Shown here piece by piece: positions 32,123 through 41,329 of a stretch of DNA of 64,000 nucleotides (within the stretch, counting starts at the first letter, position 1; each line of letters opens with the position of its first letter). The stretch comes from Algimonas porphyrae (lineage in GTDB: Bacteria; Pseudomonadota; Alphaproteobacteria; Caulobacterales; Maricaulaceae): NCBI RefSeq assembly GCF_041429795.1, contig NZ_CP163424.1, forward strand, positions 310,001 through 374,000, written 5' to 3'. The position numbers were made by a program, and so were the translations under genes. The notes under the pieces were generated by a model, which saw only the letters and a list, made by a program, of their open reading frames with translations, did no database searches and was not told the DNA's origin.

Positions 32123-33604
32123 GTGACGATCAGGACCCGCAATATCCATCTGTCTGACGCGAACTGGGCGGCGGCGCTGATCGGAACCCTGCTGGTCTTC
32201 CGGATTGTGATGCTGATGCTCAGCGCGTCGGGCCTGCATGGCGACGAAGCGCAATATTGGGCCTGGTCGCTTGATCCGGACTTCGGCTATTATTCCAAGC
32301 CGCCGCTGATCGCCTGGATCATTTGGGTGAGTACCTCCATCTTTGGCCATGCGGAATGGGCGATCCGGCTAGCCTCGCCCTTCCTGCATACGGGCACGGC
32401 GATCCTGACTTATCTGACGGCGTCCCGCCTGTTCGGCAGCCGTGCCGGACTAATCGCCTGCGCCCTTTATATTCTGATGCCGGGCGTGGCCCTATCGGCC
32501 TCTCTGATTAGCACGGATGCGGCGCTCCTCTTCTTCGTCGCCCTCTTCATTCACAGCTGGATCCGCTTGCGCGAGCGCACCGACTGGCGCTGGGTCATCA
32601 TGCTGGGTGTCGCGCTGAGTCTGGGGTTGATGGCGAAGTATGCCATGATCTATGTGTTGCCGGCCTTCGGTCTGGCGCTGCTGTTCGATGCCAGAAGCCG
32701 GGCGTCACTGCTGGGCCTGAAGGGCGCAGTCGCCGCAATCGTGGCAGCCGCAATCATCACCCCCAATCTGATCTGGAACCAGCAGCATAGTTTTGCGACG
32801 TTGCAGCACACAACCGACAATGCGAATATGGGCGACGGAGTGCAGCTCAATCCGCTTGAGCTGATCGAATTTGTCGTGGGGCAGCTAGGCGTTTTCGGTC
32901 CGATCACCTTCATCCTACTTCTGATCGCGCTCTGGCGACTGCGGCTGGACCGGACGTCGTTCCGTCTGTGGCTGGCCGTGCTGGTGTTGACGCCGCTAAG
33001 CGTCATCTGCCTGCAAGCACTTTTGAGCCGTGCCAACGCCAACTGGGCGGCGGCAGCATATGCCGCAGCGCCAGTGCTGCTCGCGGCTTGGGCGATACAC
33101 TCGCAGCAAACTTTACGCTGGGTGATGGCGGGTCTGGCCGTCAATCTGCTGCTCAGCATCGTTCCGCCTCTGGTCCTGACGTCCCCGGCCCTGACCGACC
33201 GGCTAGGTTTTGCCAATGCGGTGAAGCGACAGCGCGGCTGGCCGGAAACAGTTGAGAGGATCACCGAACAGTTTGCCGCTGGCGATTATGACGCCGTTGC
33301 CGTCGATAACCGCCTGATGTTCTACGCGCTGACCTATTATGACATGGAAGGCACGGCCCCGCTCTTCATGTGGCGCTATGAGCCGCGCCTGAACAATCAT
33401 GCGGAGATGACGCGGCCTTTGCCGGAAGACGACCGGTCCGTTCTGCTGATCTCCTACTATCCCACCTATGCAGATTATTTTGCGCGCGACTTCGAACAGC
33501 TGACCCGGCTGGGCGAGATCGAAATCGATCTGGGCGGCGGGAAGTCACGCGCTCTCATCGCCTATGCGGCGCAAGGTTATAAGGGCCCGGTGGCACGCGA
33601 TTAA
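32123..33604 (+). CDS. GT39-family (ArnT/PMT-like) integral membrane glycosyltransferase
   Basis: A 493-residue membrane protein with about 9-11 hydrophobic segments. The first periplasmic loop has the catalytic GDEAQYWAWSLDPDFGYYSKPPLIAW motif of GT39/GT83 enzymes that use lipid-linked sugars. The C-terminal 150 residues form a soluble periplasmic domain. It likely adds a sugar to LPS or a protein outside the cytoplasmic membrane; the acceptor cannot be told. GTG at 32123 avoids overlap with murI, but the start is uncertain because the ribosome-binding site is weak. Confidence 0.85.
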   Translation: MTIRTRNIHLSDANWAAALIGTLLVFRIVMLMLSASGLHGDEAQYWAWSLDPDFGYYSKPPLIAWIIWVSTSIFGHAEWAIRLASPFLHTGTAILTYLTASRLFGSRAGLIACALYILMPGVALSASLISTDAALLFFVALFIHSWIRLRERTDWRWVIMLGVALSLGLMAKYAMIYVLPAFGLALLFDARSRASLLGLKGAVAAIVAAAIITPNLIWNQQHSFATLQHTTDNANMGDGVQLNPLELIEFVVGQLGVFGPITFILLLIALWRLRLDRTSFRLWLAVLVLTPLSVICLQALLSRANANWAAAAYAAAPVLLAAWAIHSQQTLRWVMAGLAVNLLLSIVPPLVLTSPALTDRLGFANAVKRQRGWPETVERITEQFAAGDYDAVAVDNRLMFYALTYYDMEGTAPLFMWRYEPRLNNHAEMTRPLPEDDRSVLLISYYPTYADYFARDFEQLTRLGEIEIDLGGGKSRALIAYAAQGYKGPVARD

Positions 33605-33649
33605 CGTGTCGAGTTTCGGGCCTCTCAACTGGCGTTCAGGACCGACGTT

Positions 33650-34363
33650 TTATTGTCCGCCCTTGGCCGCATTGCCCCAGAGACGTTTGAGCGTCGCATC
33701 GCGGCGGCAGGCCAGCCTGTAGGCATTATAGCGGACCGGGTTCTTCTTATAGTAATCCTGGTGATAGTCTTCCGCGTCATAAAAAGTGACGGCGGGCAGG
33801 ACCGGTGTAACGATATCGGCGGCAAACGGCTTGTCAGACAGCAGCGCAGCCAAGCTCGCTTCGGCGGCCTGGACCTGATCGGGCTGCGCGAAGATGGCGG
33901 TCCGGTAGGATGATCCCTTGTCGCAGAACTGGCCCGATGGATCGGTCGGATCGACCGTGGTCCAGTAGTAATCGACCAGATCGCGGTAGCTGATGACGGA
34001 CGGGTCGAACAGAACTTCGGCGGCTTCGTAATGGCCGGTTTCCGTGTAGCTGACCGTCTTATAGTCGGGATTGTCCAGACGCCCGCCCGTATAGCCGGAG
34101 ACGACTTCGATCACGCCGGGCAGGCTTTCGAAATCCTTTTCCACGCACCAGAAGCAGCCCCCGGCGAAAATTGCGGTTTCCAACCCCTCTACGGTCTCTT
34201 CCAGATAAGGCGCCATCGGCCCGCTGACAGCGGAGGCCACCATGGTCTTCGGCTCAGCCTGCGGATCGGGCTCGCTTTCCGTCTGAACGCGGGACGGAGC
34301 CTCCGTACAGGCGGTCATCAGGGCAAAAAGAGTGATCGGGAGGACAAATCGAACGGCTATCAT
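33650..34363 (-). CDS. msrA: Peptide methionine sulfoxide reductase MsrA, lipoprotein form
   Basis: A 237-residue protein. The N-terminus (MIAVRFVLPITLFALMTAC) is a lipoprotein signal peptide with a lipobox at Cys19, so this MsrA is exported and anchored. The catalytic GGCFWCVEKDFESLPGV and VSGYTGGRLDNPDYKTV motifs are intact, followed by HYEAAEVLFDP and FYDAEDYHQDYY. It would repair oxidised methionines in periplasmic proteins. The start at 34363 is set by the signal peptide and an AAAGG site. It converges on the GT39 gene. Confidence 0.93.
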   Translation of the reverse strand: MIAVRFVLPITLFALMTACTEAPSRVQTESEPDPQAEPKTMVASAVSGPMAPYLEETVEGLETAIFAGGCFWCVEKDFESLPGVIEVVSGYTGGRLDNPDYKTVSYTETGHYEAAEVLFDPSVISYRDLVDYYWTTVDPTDPSGQFCDKGSSYRTAIFAQPDQVQAAEASLAALLSDKPFAADIVTPVLPAVTFYDAEDYHQDYYKKNPVRYNAYRLACRRDATLKRLWGNAAKGGQ

Positions 34364-34435
34364 GCCTTTACTATGGGTTGAGAGGCGTTGCGGTTCCAAT
34401 GAAGTTCCGGTGAGATTCATGGCATGCCCCTGTGA

Positions 34436-35860
34436 TCAGGCCGAATTGCGAGCTGTCTTATAGGCGCTCAGCACACGTTCCCGGGCGGATTTGTGATCTA
34501 CGATCGGGTCCGGATAATCACGACCCAAGACGATACCGGCATCTGTCAGAACCTCTTTCGGGGCTTTCCAAGGCTGGTGGATATATTTTTTCGGCAGGCG
34601 TTTCAGTTCCGGCACCCAGCGCCGCACATAGTCGCCATTGGGATCGAATTTCTCGCCTTGCCCGAACGGATTGAAGACACGGAAATAGGGCGCGGCATCA
34701 GCCCCCGTTCCGGCCACCCATTGCCAACTGGCCGCATTGGAGGCGAGGTCGGCTTCCAGCAGCGTATCCCAGAACCAGTCTTCGCCGTCGCGCCAGTCGA
34801 TCATCAGATGTTTGATCAGGAAACTGGCCACGACCATGCGGACCCGGTTGTGCATCCAGCCCGTTTCCCAGAGCTGGCGCATCCCGGCATCGACGAATGG
34901 ATAACCCGTCCGGCCCCGGGTCCAGGCTTCGAAGGCCTGATCGTCATGATCCCAGGCCATGGCATCGTAACCGTCATTGAAGTTCTGCGTCGCCAGATCG
35001 GGATTGTAGAACAGCAGCGAATAGGAGAATTCGCGCCAGCCGATCTCCGTCAGGAATTTGCGCGATGTATAGTCATTATCCTTGCACGCATCCCAGATCT
35101 GACGCGGACTAATTTCGCCGTGCGCCAGATGCGGCGACAGCCGCGAAGTCAACGCTTTGTCGGGACGGTCCCGCCCTTCCGCATATTCTTCGATCGGACC
35201 GTCCAGAAAATCGGCCAGACGCGCCTGCGCGCCCGCTTCGCCCGGCGTGTGATAATCCATCATCTTGGATCCCCAGTCGGGGTTTGTCGGCATCAGGGCC
35301 CAGTCTGCGAGCCCATCGGAGCTGACGTCCGGCACGCAGCTATCCAGTTGCTGCGGCGCCGGGATCGGATCGGTCACATCCAGCCCGTCCGTGGCGGCGC
35401 GCCAGAACGGGGTGAAGACCCGGTAGGGCGTGCCGGATTTGGTCTCGACCTCCCACGGTTCCACCAGCAGATTGCCGTTAAAGCTCTCCACCGTCAGGCC
35501 GCGCGCCGCCAGATCGTCCTTGATCGCCGCGTCCCGGTCGCGATCCGGCTTGTGGTAGCGGCGGTTCCAGAAGACCGCGCCCGCATCCGTCTCCGCAATG
35601 ACGGCGTCAATCACCTCTGCGGAGGAACCGCGCCGCAGAATGAGCCGGCCGCCCCGATCCTCTATCGCCGCCTGCAGCGCCGTCAGCGAATAGTGCAGCC
35701 AGACCGCCCGCGCCCCACCGTGAGGCCGGGCCGCGTCCGTCTCCAGAATATATAGCAGGACCAGCGGGCCGCCACGATCCATGGCCGCCTGCAATGCAGG
35801 ATGGTCGCCGAGCCGGCGGTCATCGCGAAACCAGACAAGAGACGGGGAAAGATCGGTCAT
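34436..35860 (-). CDS. phrB: Deoxyribodipyrimidine photolyase
   Basis: The 474-residue flavoprotein uses light to repair UV pyrimidine dimers. The antenna domain begins PSLVWFRDDRRLGDHPAL. FAD-binding segments are LSPHLAHGEISPRQIWDA, WREFSYSLLFYNPDL, GRTGYPFVDAGMRQLWETGWMHNRVRMVVASFLIKHLMIDWRDGEDWFWDTL and GTGADAAPYFRVFNPFGQGEKFDPNGDYVRRWVPEL. These are hallmarks of class I CPD photolyases. ATG at 35860 is preferred over upstream ATGs because the domain starts right after it. Confidence 0.95.
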   Translation of the reverse strand: MTDLSPSLVWFRDDRRLGDHPALQAAMDRGGPLVLLYILETDAARPHGGARAVWLHYSLTALQAAIEDRGGRLILRRGSSAEVIDAVIAETDAGAVFWNRRYHKPDRDRDAAIKDDLAARGLTVESFNGNLLVEPWEVETKSGTPYRVFTPFWRAATDGLDVTDPIPAPQQLDSCVPDVSSDGLADWALMPTNPDWGSKMMDYHTPGEAGAQARLADFLDGPIEEYAEGRDRPDKALTSRLSPHLAHGEISPRQIWDACKDNDYTSRKFLTEIGWREFSYSLLFYNPDLATQNFNDGYDAMAWDHDDQAFEAWTRGRTGYPFVDAGMRQLWETGWMHNRVRMVVASFLIKHLMIDWRDGEDWFWDTLLEADLASNAASWQWVAGTGADAAPYFRVFNPFGQGEKFDPNGDYVRRWVPELKRLPKKYIHQPWKAPKEVLTDAGIVLGRDYPDPIVDHKSARERVLSAYKTARNSA

Positions 35861-35932
35861 GACATGCATACGGTTGTCGGACCGGTTCTGTTTCAAGTGG
35901 GTGCCATCACATCCCCATGCGGATCGCCAGGA

Positions 35933-36925
35933 TCAGAGGGACAGGGCGAAATCGTGAACGGGCATTTCAGGGCGCGCGCCGTAATGGCCGATGACTTCGG
36001 CCGCCGCGATCGATCCCAGGAAACCGGCATCCGCCCAGCTCATGCCGAGCGCCCGTCCGCCCAGGACCCCGGCAGCATACTGGTCTCCAGCCCCGGTCGT
36101 ATCGACCAGCGTATCGGCCCAGACGACGGGGATCTGATGCCGGGTCCGGCCTTCGCAAATAACGGAGCCCTTGGAGCCGCATGTCACGCACAGGATCAGA
36201 TCGTCCCGGGCAATATCATCCATCGCTTCGTCCAGATCGGTCGAACTGGTCAGGGTCATCAGCTCGTCCTGATTGGCAAAGACGATATCGGTCTGGTGAT
36301 CGACCAGATGGCGGAAGCTTTCGCGGTGGCGTTCCACACAGAACGGGTCGGACAGGGTCACCGCGACCTGCCCGCCGGAGGCACGTGCCACTTCGGCGGC
36401 ATGGACGAACGCCGCCTTGGCAGGGTCGGCATCGAACAGATAACCTTCGAGATAGAGCAGATCCGCGGCGCGGATCATTGCGTCCTGCACGTCGGCTTTC
36501 TCAAATTCGATCGAGGCCCCGAGGAAGGTGTTCATTGTCCGCTCGCCGTCCGGAGTGACGGCGATCATGCTGCGGGCTGAGGCGGTCCCCGTCTCAGTCG
36601 GGCGCGTCGCGAAGTCGAGTCCGGCCTGCGTAAAGCCGTCCGACAGGGCCTGACCGGTCCGGTCCTTGCCGACCTTGCCGATATAGGCCGCCTTCAGGCC
36701 CATGGCAGCCAGACCGACCATGGTGTTGGCAGCCGATCCGCCTGCAATCGTCTGCACCTGACCGGCCTCGCGAAAGGCGGTGTCGAGGCTGAGCGCCCGG
36801 TCCTGATCGATCAGCGACATGATCCCCTTGGTCATATGATGATCAGCCAGGAATTCATCGTCGACAGGCGCGATAACATCCATGATGGCATTGCCAATTC
36901 CGACAATGTGATAGTGAGATGCCAT
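35933..36925 (-). CDS. Adenosine kinase-like PfkB family kinase
   Basis: A 330-residue kinase of the ribokinase/PfkB family. The N-terminal IVGIGNAIMDVIAPV and GGSAANTMVGLAAMG bind the sugar; the C-terminal DTTGAGDQYAAGVLGGRALG contains the catalytic Asp and anion hole. These fit the adenosine kinase-type subgroup of alphaproteobacteria. It would phosphorylate adenosine or a related nucleoside. It is transcribed in the same direction as the photolyase and diverges from the ATP-grasp gene. Confidence 0.88.
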   Translation of the reverse strand: MASHYHIVGIGNAIMDVIAPVDDEFLADHHMTKGIMSLIDQDRALSLDTAFREAGQVQTIAGGSAANTMVGLAAMGLKAAYIGKVGKDRTGQALSDGFTQAGLDFATRPTETGTASARSMIAVTPDGERTMNTFLGASIEFEKADVQDAMIRAADLLYLEGYLFDADPAKAAFVHAAEVARASGGQVAVTLSDPFCVERHRESFRHLVDHQTDIVFANQDELMTLTSSTDLDEAMDDIARDDLILCVTCGSKGSVICEGRTRHQIPVVWADTLVDTTGAGDQYAAGVLGGRALGMSWADAGFLGSIAAAEVIGHYGARPEMPVHDFALSL

Positions 36926-37064
36926 GACAGGTCCGTATAAAGTGACGGCGAAGAAACAGGCCAGGTTGACGGATGATGGCGCGCCCCATAGCGCAGCTTT
37001 TGTCTCGCGTCAGTGACAAAATTGCACACCCGCCACAGCCCTTATCGAAGGCAATAATTCAACC

Positions 37065-37970
37065 ATGATGACCATCGGCCTGCTCGCCTCCGCCAACCTT
37101 CTGCCCGGGCCTGGCAAGAAACGGGATGACGCTTTCGAATTCGATGAAGAGCTGGGATCGCTGCGCCCTGGCTTCGCGCAACTCGACATGATGTTGGAGC
37201 CCGTGCTCTGGGACGAGGCGGATCGGCATGCAGAGCGCTTCGATGCCATGCTGCCGCTCATGGTATGGGACTATTTCGAAGGGCATGAGCGGCGTTTTCT
37301 GGATGTGATGACGCGGGCCAATGAAAAGACGCGCCTGCTCAATCCGCCGGATCTGTTACGCTGGAATTCGGACAAGCTCTATCTTGATGTGATGGCCCGA
37401 CGCGGAGCCAAGGTGATCCCGACGCTCCGGGTCGAGAGCGTCACGCCTGAAGACGCGGACGCAGCGTTTGCAAGGTTCGGAACCGACCGGATCGTCATCA
37501 AGCCGCAAGTCGGTGGCGGGGCCTGGCGGCAGGCACTTTACCGGCAAGGCGATCCCTGGCCCGCTGCGGATACGCTACCGCCAGAAGGCGCGCTGATCCA
37601 ACCTTTCCTGCCGAGCGTCGTCGAGGAAGGCGAATATAGTTTCCTCTATTTCGGAGGCCGGTTCAGCCACGCACTGGTCAAGAACGCCAAGGCGGGCGAC
37701 TACCGGATTCAAAGCCTGTATGGCGGCACGGAAACGACCTACACGCCGCGCCCGGAAGACATCCAAGCCGCGGATGCGATTCTGGCGACACTGGACCAGA
37801 CCCCACTCTATGCACGGATTGATCTTCTGAGAGGTCTGGACGGCGAGCTGGCGCTGATCGAGCTCGAAATGATCGAACCCTATCTCTATCTGCCGCATGC
37901 CAACGTGGTGGACGGCATCAATCAGGGCGCGCTGCAGCTGGGCCAGGCGCTGAAGGCACGCCTAAAGTAG
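37065..37970 (+). CDS. ATP-grasp domain protein of unknown substrate
   Basis: A 301-residue protein with the ATP-grasp arrangement: WNSDKLYLDVMARRGAKVIPT and DRIVIKPQVGGGAWRQALYR (ATP-binding Lys and loop), GALIQPFLPSVVEEGEYSFLYFGGRFSHALVKNAKAGDYRIQSLYGG and a Mg2+-binding end (LALIELEMIEPYLYL). It resembles RimK/glutathione-synthetase-type ligases found alone in many Alphaproteobacteria. Two ATGs at 37065/37068 are possible starts. It converges with the response regulator with seven bases between. Substrate unknown. Confidence 0.8.
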   Translation: MMTIGLLASANLLPGPGKKRDDAFEFDEELGSLRPGFAQLDMMLEPVLWDEADRHAERFDAMLPLMVWDYFEGHERRFLDVMTRANEKTRLLNPPDLLRWNSDKLYLDVMARRGAKVIPTLRVESVTPEDADAAFARFGTDRIVIKPQVGGGAWRQALYRQGDPWPAADTLPPEGALIQPFLPSVVEEGEYSFLYFGGRFSHALVKNAKAGDYRIQSLYGGTETTYTPRPEDIQAADAILATLDQTPLYARIDLLRGLDGELALIELEMIEPYLYLPHANVVDGINQGALQLGQALKARLK

Positions 37971-37977
37971 GCCGGGC

Positions 37978-38685
37978 CTATTCCCGAGCCAGCGAGTATC
38001 CGCCGGCTTCGGTCAGCAGGATGCTGGCCTGACCTTTGACGGGTTCGATCTTCTGGCGCAGCCGGTAGACATGGGTTTCCAGCGTGTGCGTCGTCACACC
38101 GCTATTATAGCCCCAGACTTCTTCCAGCAGCTCGTCCCGACCGACCGGCTTGCCGCCCGCGCGGTAGAGATATTTCAGAATGTTGGTTTCCTTTTCCGTC
38201 AGGCGAATATCGCGCACTGTCTTGCCGTCTTCGGGTTGGGGCGGTGTCAGACGCTTGGCGGACGGTTTGAACGTGTAAGGCCCGATGCGGAAGGTCGCGT
38301 CTTCGCTTTGCTCAAAACTGCGCAGATGCGCGCGGATGCGGGCGATCAGAACCGAGAGGCGGAAGGGCTTGGTCACATAGTCGTTGGCGCCGCTATTGAG
38401 ACCGAGAATTTCCGAGGCTTCACCCGTATTGCCGGTCAGCATGATGATTGGCGCAGCCACACCATGTTTGCGCATGACGGCACAGGCATCCGTGCCCTGC
38501 ATATCCGGCAGATCAATATCGAGGACGATGGCATCGAAATCTTCGTCTTCTGCCGCCTTGATACCGTCCGTCGCTGTCGCGACGGCGGTAGTTTCGAACT
38601 CGTCGAAAAAGGCGAATTGAGAGGTAAGCTCCTCCCGCAGCGCGTCATCATCATCGACAATAAGGATACGTTTTTTAACTGACAT
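37978..38685 (-). CDS. OmpR-family two-component response regulator
   Basis: A 235-residue regulator. The receiver domain (about 1-125) has KRILIVDDDDALREEL, the phosphorylated Asp in FDAIVLDIDLPDMQG, Thr in IIMLTGNT and Lys in DYVTKPF. A winged-helix DNA-binding domain follows (IRLTEKETNILKYLYRAGGKPVGRDELLEEVWGYNSGVTTHTLETHVYRLRQKIE). No histidine kinase lies next to it. A perfect palindrome AGGACGTCCT (38687-38696) just before the start could be an autoregulatory site. It diverges from the L,D-transpeptidase gene, a candidate target. Confidence 0.93.
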   Translation of the reverse strand: MSVKKRILIVDDDDALREELTSQFAFFDEFETTAVATATDGIKAAEDEDFDAIVLDIDLPDMQGTDACAVMRKHGVAAPIIMLTGNTGEASEILGLNSGANDYVTKPFRLSVLIARIRAHLRSFEQSEDATFRIGPYTFKPSAKRLTPPQPEDGKTVRDIRLTEKETNILKYLYRAGGKPVGRDELLEEVWGYNSGVTTHTLETHVYRLRQKIEPVKGQASILLTEAGGYSLARE

Positions 38686-38763
38686 GAGGACGTCCTAGAC
38701 CAGCACAGTCTTTTGCGCCAATCATGGATTAGTGAGCCGGAGTAAAACGCGCGTGATATATTT

Positions 38764-39282
38764 GTGAACGGATCGGTCCAATTCGACACGGGTTCCGGGC
38801 GTGTGTGTCTGGGCGATTGGTCTGCGCGGTTCGGACAGGGCCGCGCCGGGTGCGTTCCCGAAAGGGATGGGCGCGAGGGCGACGCAAAGACGCCGCTCGG
38901 GACCTATCAGCTCCGCTTCGGCCTCTACCGCGCGGACCGTCTCCCCCGGCCTGCGACCGCTCTGACCTTGCACGCCATGACGCCGGATGACGGCTGGTGC
39001 GACGCGCCGGATGATCCAGCCTATAATCGGTTCATCCGCCGACCCTACCCCGCCAGCCACGAGCGGCTCTGGCGTAAGGACGGTGCGTATGACGTCGTGC
39101 TGGTGATGAGCCATAATGACAGCCCGCCCCGGCCCGGACGCGGGTCGGCCGTCTTCATCCATTGCCGCCAGCCCGATCACCGTCCGACCCTGGGCTGTCT
39201 GGCGCTGGCCCCACCCGATATGTGGGCGCTGCTGCCCAGGCTCCGGACCGGCATGAATATTGTTGTTAGCGGCTCGTCGTGA
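38764..39282 (+). CDS. L,D-transpeptidase (YkuD-like)
   Basis: A 172-residue protein. The catalytic motif is in GSAVFIHCRQPDHRPTLGCLALAPPDM, with the His and the Cys of the YkuD HxxH...S/TxGC signature. The N-terminal half reads FGQGRAGCVPERDGREGDAKTPLGTYQLRFGLYR, typical of this short subfamily. It would make 3-3 cross-links or attach proteins in peptidoglycan. No signal peptide is visible, which is common for this subfamily. The start is GTG 38764. Its 3' end overlaps the reverse lipoprotein gene by 17 bases. Confidence 0.85.
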   Translation: MNGSVQFDTGSGRVCLGDWSARFGQGRAGCVPERDGREGDAKTPLGTYQLRFGLYRADRLPRPATALTLHAMTPDDGWCDAPDDPAYNRFIRRPYPASHERLWRKDGAYDVVLVMSHNDSPPRPGRGSAVFIHCRQPDHRPTLGCLALAPPDMWALLPRLRTGMNIVVSGSS

Positions 39283-40540
39283 CGCGGGTTTCGGCCAGCA
39301 CCGTCCGGCGCTCGCCATATGTCGTGACCATGACCGGACCATAGGGCAGCATCAGATCGACCGTCTCCCCGGGCCTGACCAGCGCGCGGTCCAGCATCAG
39401 GTCAGGCTGTTTCACGTCCCGGACTTCGATCACGGCCATCCGCTCACGCGCCGTATCGGGAATGAAGCCCTGCGCACTGACCCGCACCCTGTCCGGTCCG
39501 GCGAGCCAGCCCTGACGTCCATTGACGATCCGCTCCGGCATGGAATGAACATGCATGTCGAAGCCGTCGGCAGGGTCTGCCGAGGTCGCATAGCGCCAGC
39601 CATCGGAGGCTTCGGCATCCGTGCAACCGGTCTGGTTGATCGTAAAGGGATCGACGCCATAGCTTTCAACCAATCGCTGCGCCATCCAGATATTGCCCTG
39701 CGCGTCCGGCGTCTTGCGCGCATGGCTGAAGCCGACATGGATCAGAACCCGCGCATCCGGATCCGAGAGCACACGGTCCCACAGATTGCGCGCCTGTTCC
39801 GTCTCCCTCAAGGCGACCTGCTCAGCCATGGTTGCGCCCTGCGGCGCGAACCGTTCCGTTTCATAGGCGACCGGGGTCAGCCCCAGGGACAGGGCATCCC
39901 GCACCGTCTGTGCAAAGACAGGGTCCTGCGTATAATTGCCGTCATCCGGCAGGAGATAACCGCGCGCCGCGACCGCGCTTTGCCAGGCCGCATGATCGCG
40001 CAGCCCGTCGTGATTTCTGAGTGAGAAGGTCTCGGCCGCGTAATGGGTAAAGCCTCTTTCCGCCAAGCCCGGCAGCAGACGCCCGATGAAGGCCCGGTGC
40101 TGCGGGCGGGAGTGATCTTCATTGACGATGATGACGCGATGATCCTCCGCGGCGGCGAGAATGGCTTCGACAGCGCCGTCCTGCAGCTGCGCAAGGCGCG
40201 CCGGCGAACAGCGTGGCGGCGTGCCGAATGCCTCCGGGTCGATTTCGGCGGCGGCCCGGCCCAGATAGGGGTAGAATTGCCGCCGCATGCCATATTCATC
40301 CGGCTCGGTTTCCATCAGGAACGCCATGCGCGCAAAGTCGCGAAGCTTCAGCGCGTCCATGACCGTGTCCGCCAAGGGTATGTCCTTCGCTGCCGCCGCG
40401 AGATCGGCGGGCGGCGTCTCGCTGGCCCCGGCAGTCGGTGTCAGCTCAGCGGAAGTCATCTCAGGCGGGCTCAGGTCCGAACAGGCTGTCAGAGCGCCGA
40501 TGGCGACGATGATGGGCAAGCTCGCAATGAATGTGCGCAT
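39266..40540 (-). CDS. Probable lipoprotein, ChaN/erythromycin-esterase-like
   Basis: A 424-residue protein beginning MRTFIASLPIIVAIGALTAC, a lipoprotein signal with lipobox Cys20; an AGGAGG site fixes the start. A Pro/Thr-rich linker follows. The middle has VIIVNEDHSRPQHRAFIGRLLPGLAERGFTHYAAETFS and RVLIHVGFSHARK, in which Glu/His pairs recall ChaN-like and erythromycin-esterase-type domains. A beta-rich C-terminus completes it. It may hydrolyse or bind a small ligand in the periplasm; the substrate is unknown. Confidence 0.65.
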   Translation of the reverse strand: MRTFIASLPIIVAIGALTACSDLSPPEMTSAELTPTAGASETPPADLAAAAKDIPLADTVMDALKLRDFARMAFLMETEPDEYGMRRQFYPYLGRAAAEIDPEAFGTPPRCSPARLAQLQDGAVEAILAAAEDHRVIIVNEDHSRPQHRAFIGRLLPGLAERGFTHYAAETFSLRNHDGLRDHAAWQSAVAARGYLLPDDGNYTQDPVFAQTVRDALSLGLTPVAYETERFAPQGATMAEQVALRETEQARNLWDRVLSDPDARVLIHVGFSHARKTPDAQGNIWMAQRLVESYGVDPFTINQTGCTDAEASDGWRYATSADPADGFDMHVHSMPERIVNGRQGWLAGPDRVRVSAQGFIPDTARERMAVIEVRDVKQPDLMLDRALVRPGETVDLMLPYGPVMVTTYGERRTVLAETRVTTSR

Positions 40541-40599
40541 ATGAGGCCTCCTGAACCGATCCAAAGGTGGGCGGAGGCCTGTGTCAAATTAAGTTCGGT

Positions 40600-41289
40600 T
40601 TAGCCTGTCTTCCGCGCGCCGAACAGTGCGCTGCCGACGCGCACATGGGTAGCGCCGAAGGGAATGGCGGTTTCATAATCCGCGCTCATTCCCATGGAGA
40701 GCTGCGCCAGACCGTGACGCCGGGCCATCTGCTCCAGACGCCAGAAATGCGGTGCGACAGGCGCGCCCAGCGGCGGAATGCACATCAACCCGTCTGGTTC
40801 GATCCCATATTCGCTACGCAGACGATCCAGAAACGAATCCAGATCATCTGGCATAACGCCCGCCTTCTGATCCTCTTCGCCGATATTCACCTGGACCATC
40901 AGGCGCGGCATGTGACCGACGGTGTCGGCGGCTTTCAGCAGCGCCCGCGCCAGCTTCTCCCGGTCCAGCGTCTGAATGACGTCGAACAGGGTCACGGCGT
41001 CTTTGGCCTTGTTGGTCTGAAGCGGCCCGATCAGATGCAGCTCCAGACCGTCCCGCGCAGGCGCAAACGTTTTGCCCCAGCGTGTCTGGGCCTCCTGCAC
41101 CCGGTTCTCCCCGAAAACGGTCTGACCTGCCGCCAGCGCAGCCGCCACGCGGTCGTCCGGCTGCATCTTGGACACGGCGGTCAATTGCGGGGTGGGCACA
41201 CCGGCCCTGGTGGCTGCGCGGTCGATGCGCGCCAGAATGTCGGTGCGGACCTGATCTATCGGTTCGTCTATGCTAGGCGTGGGCGTCAT
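40600..41289 (-). CDS. YggS family PLP homeostasis protein
   Basis: A 229-residue pyridoxal-phosphate-binding protein. The lysine lies in PQLTAVSKMQ; FGENRVQEAQTRW, LELHLIGPLQTNKAK, DREKLARAL, VNIGEEDQKAG and LSMGMSADYETAIPFGATHVRVGSALFG are all typical. It controls PLP and amino acid pools. The start at 41289 matches the usual length; its start codon and that of the divergent thiamine gene, if the latter began at 41288, would overlap. Confidence 0.92.
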   Translation of the reverse strand: MTPTPSIDEPIDQVRTDILARIDRAATRAGVPTPQLTAVSKMQPDDRVAAALAAGQTVFGENRVQEAQTRWGKTFAPARDGLELHLIGPLQTNKAKDAVTLFDVIQTLDREKLARALLKAADTVGHMPRLMVQVNIGEEDQKAGVMPDDLDSFLDRLRSEYGIEPDGLMCIPPLGAPVAPHFWRLEQMARRHGLAQLSMGMSADYETAIPFGATHVRVGSALFGARKTG

Positions 41290-41329
41290 GAGCCCGCCAT
41301 ACGCAAACCCGGCCCCCCTGCAAAGCACG

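Noticed and set aside
31353-32126. Long forward frame opposite murI
   Set aside because: It is the shadow of the GC-rich murI gene, with Gln/Arg/Asp-rich composition and no family pattern.
34493-35755. 420-codon forward frame opposite the photolyase gene
   Set aside because: Photolyase motifs are complete on the reverse strand; the forward frame shows only shadow composition.
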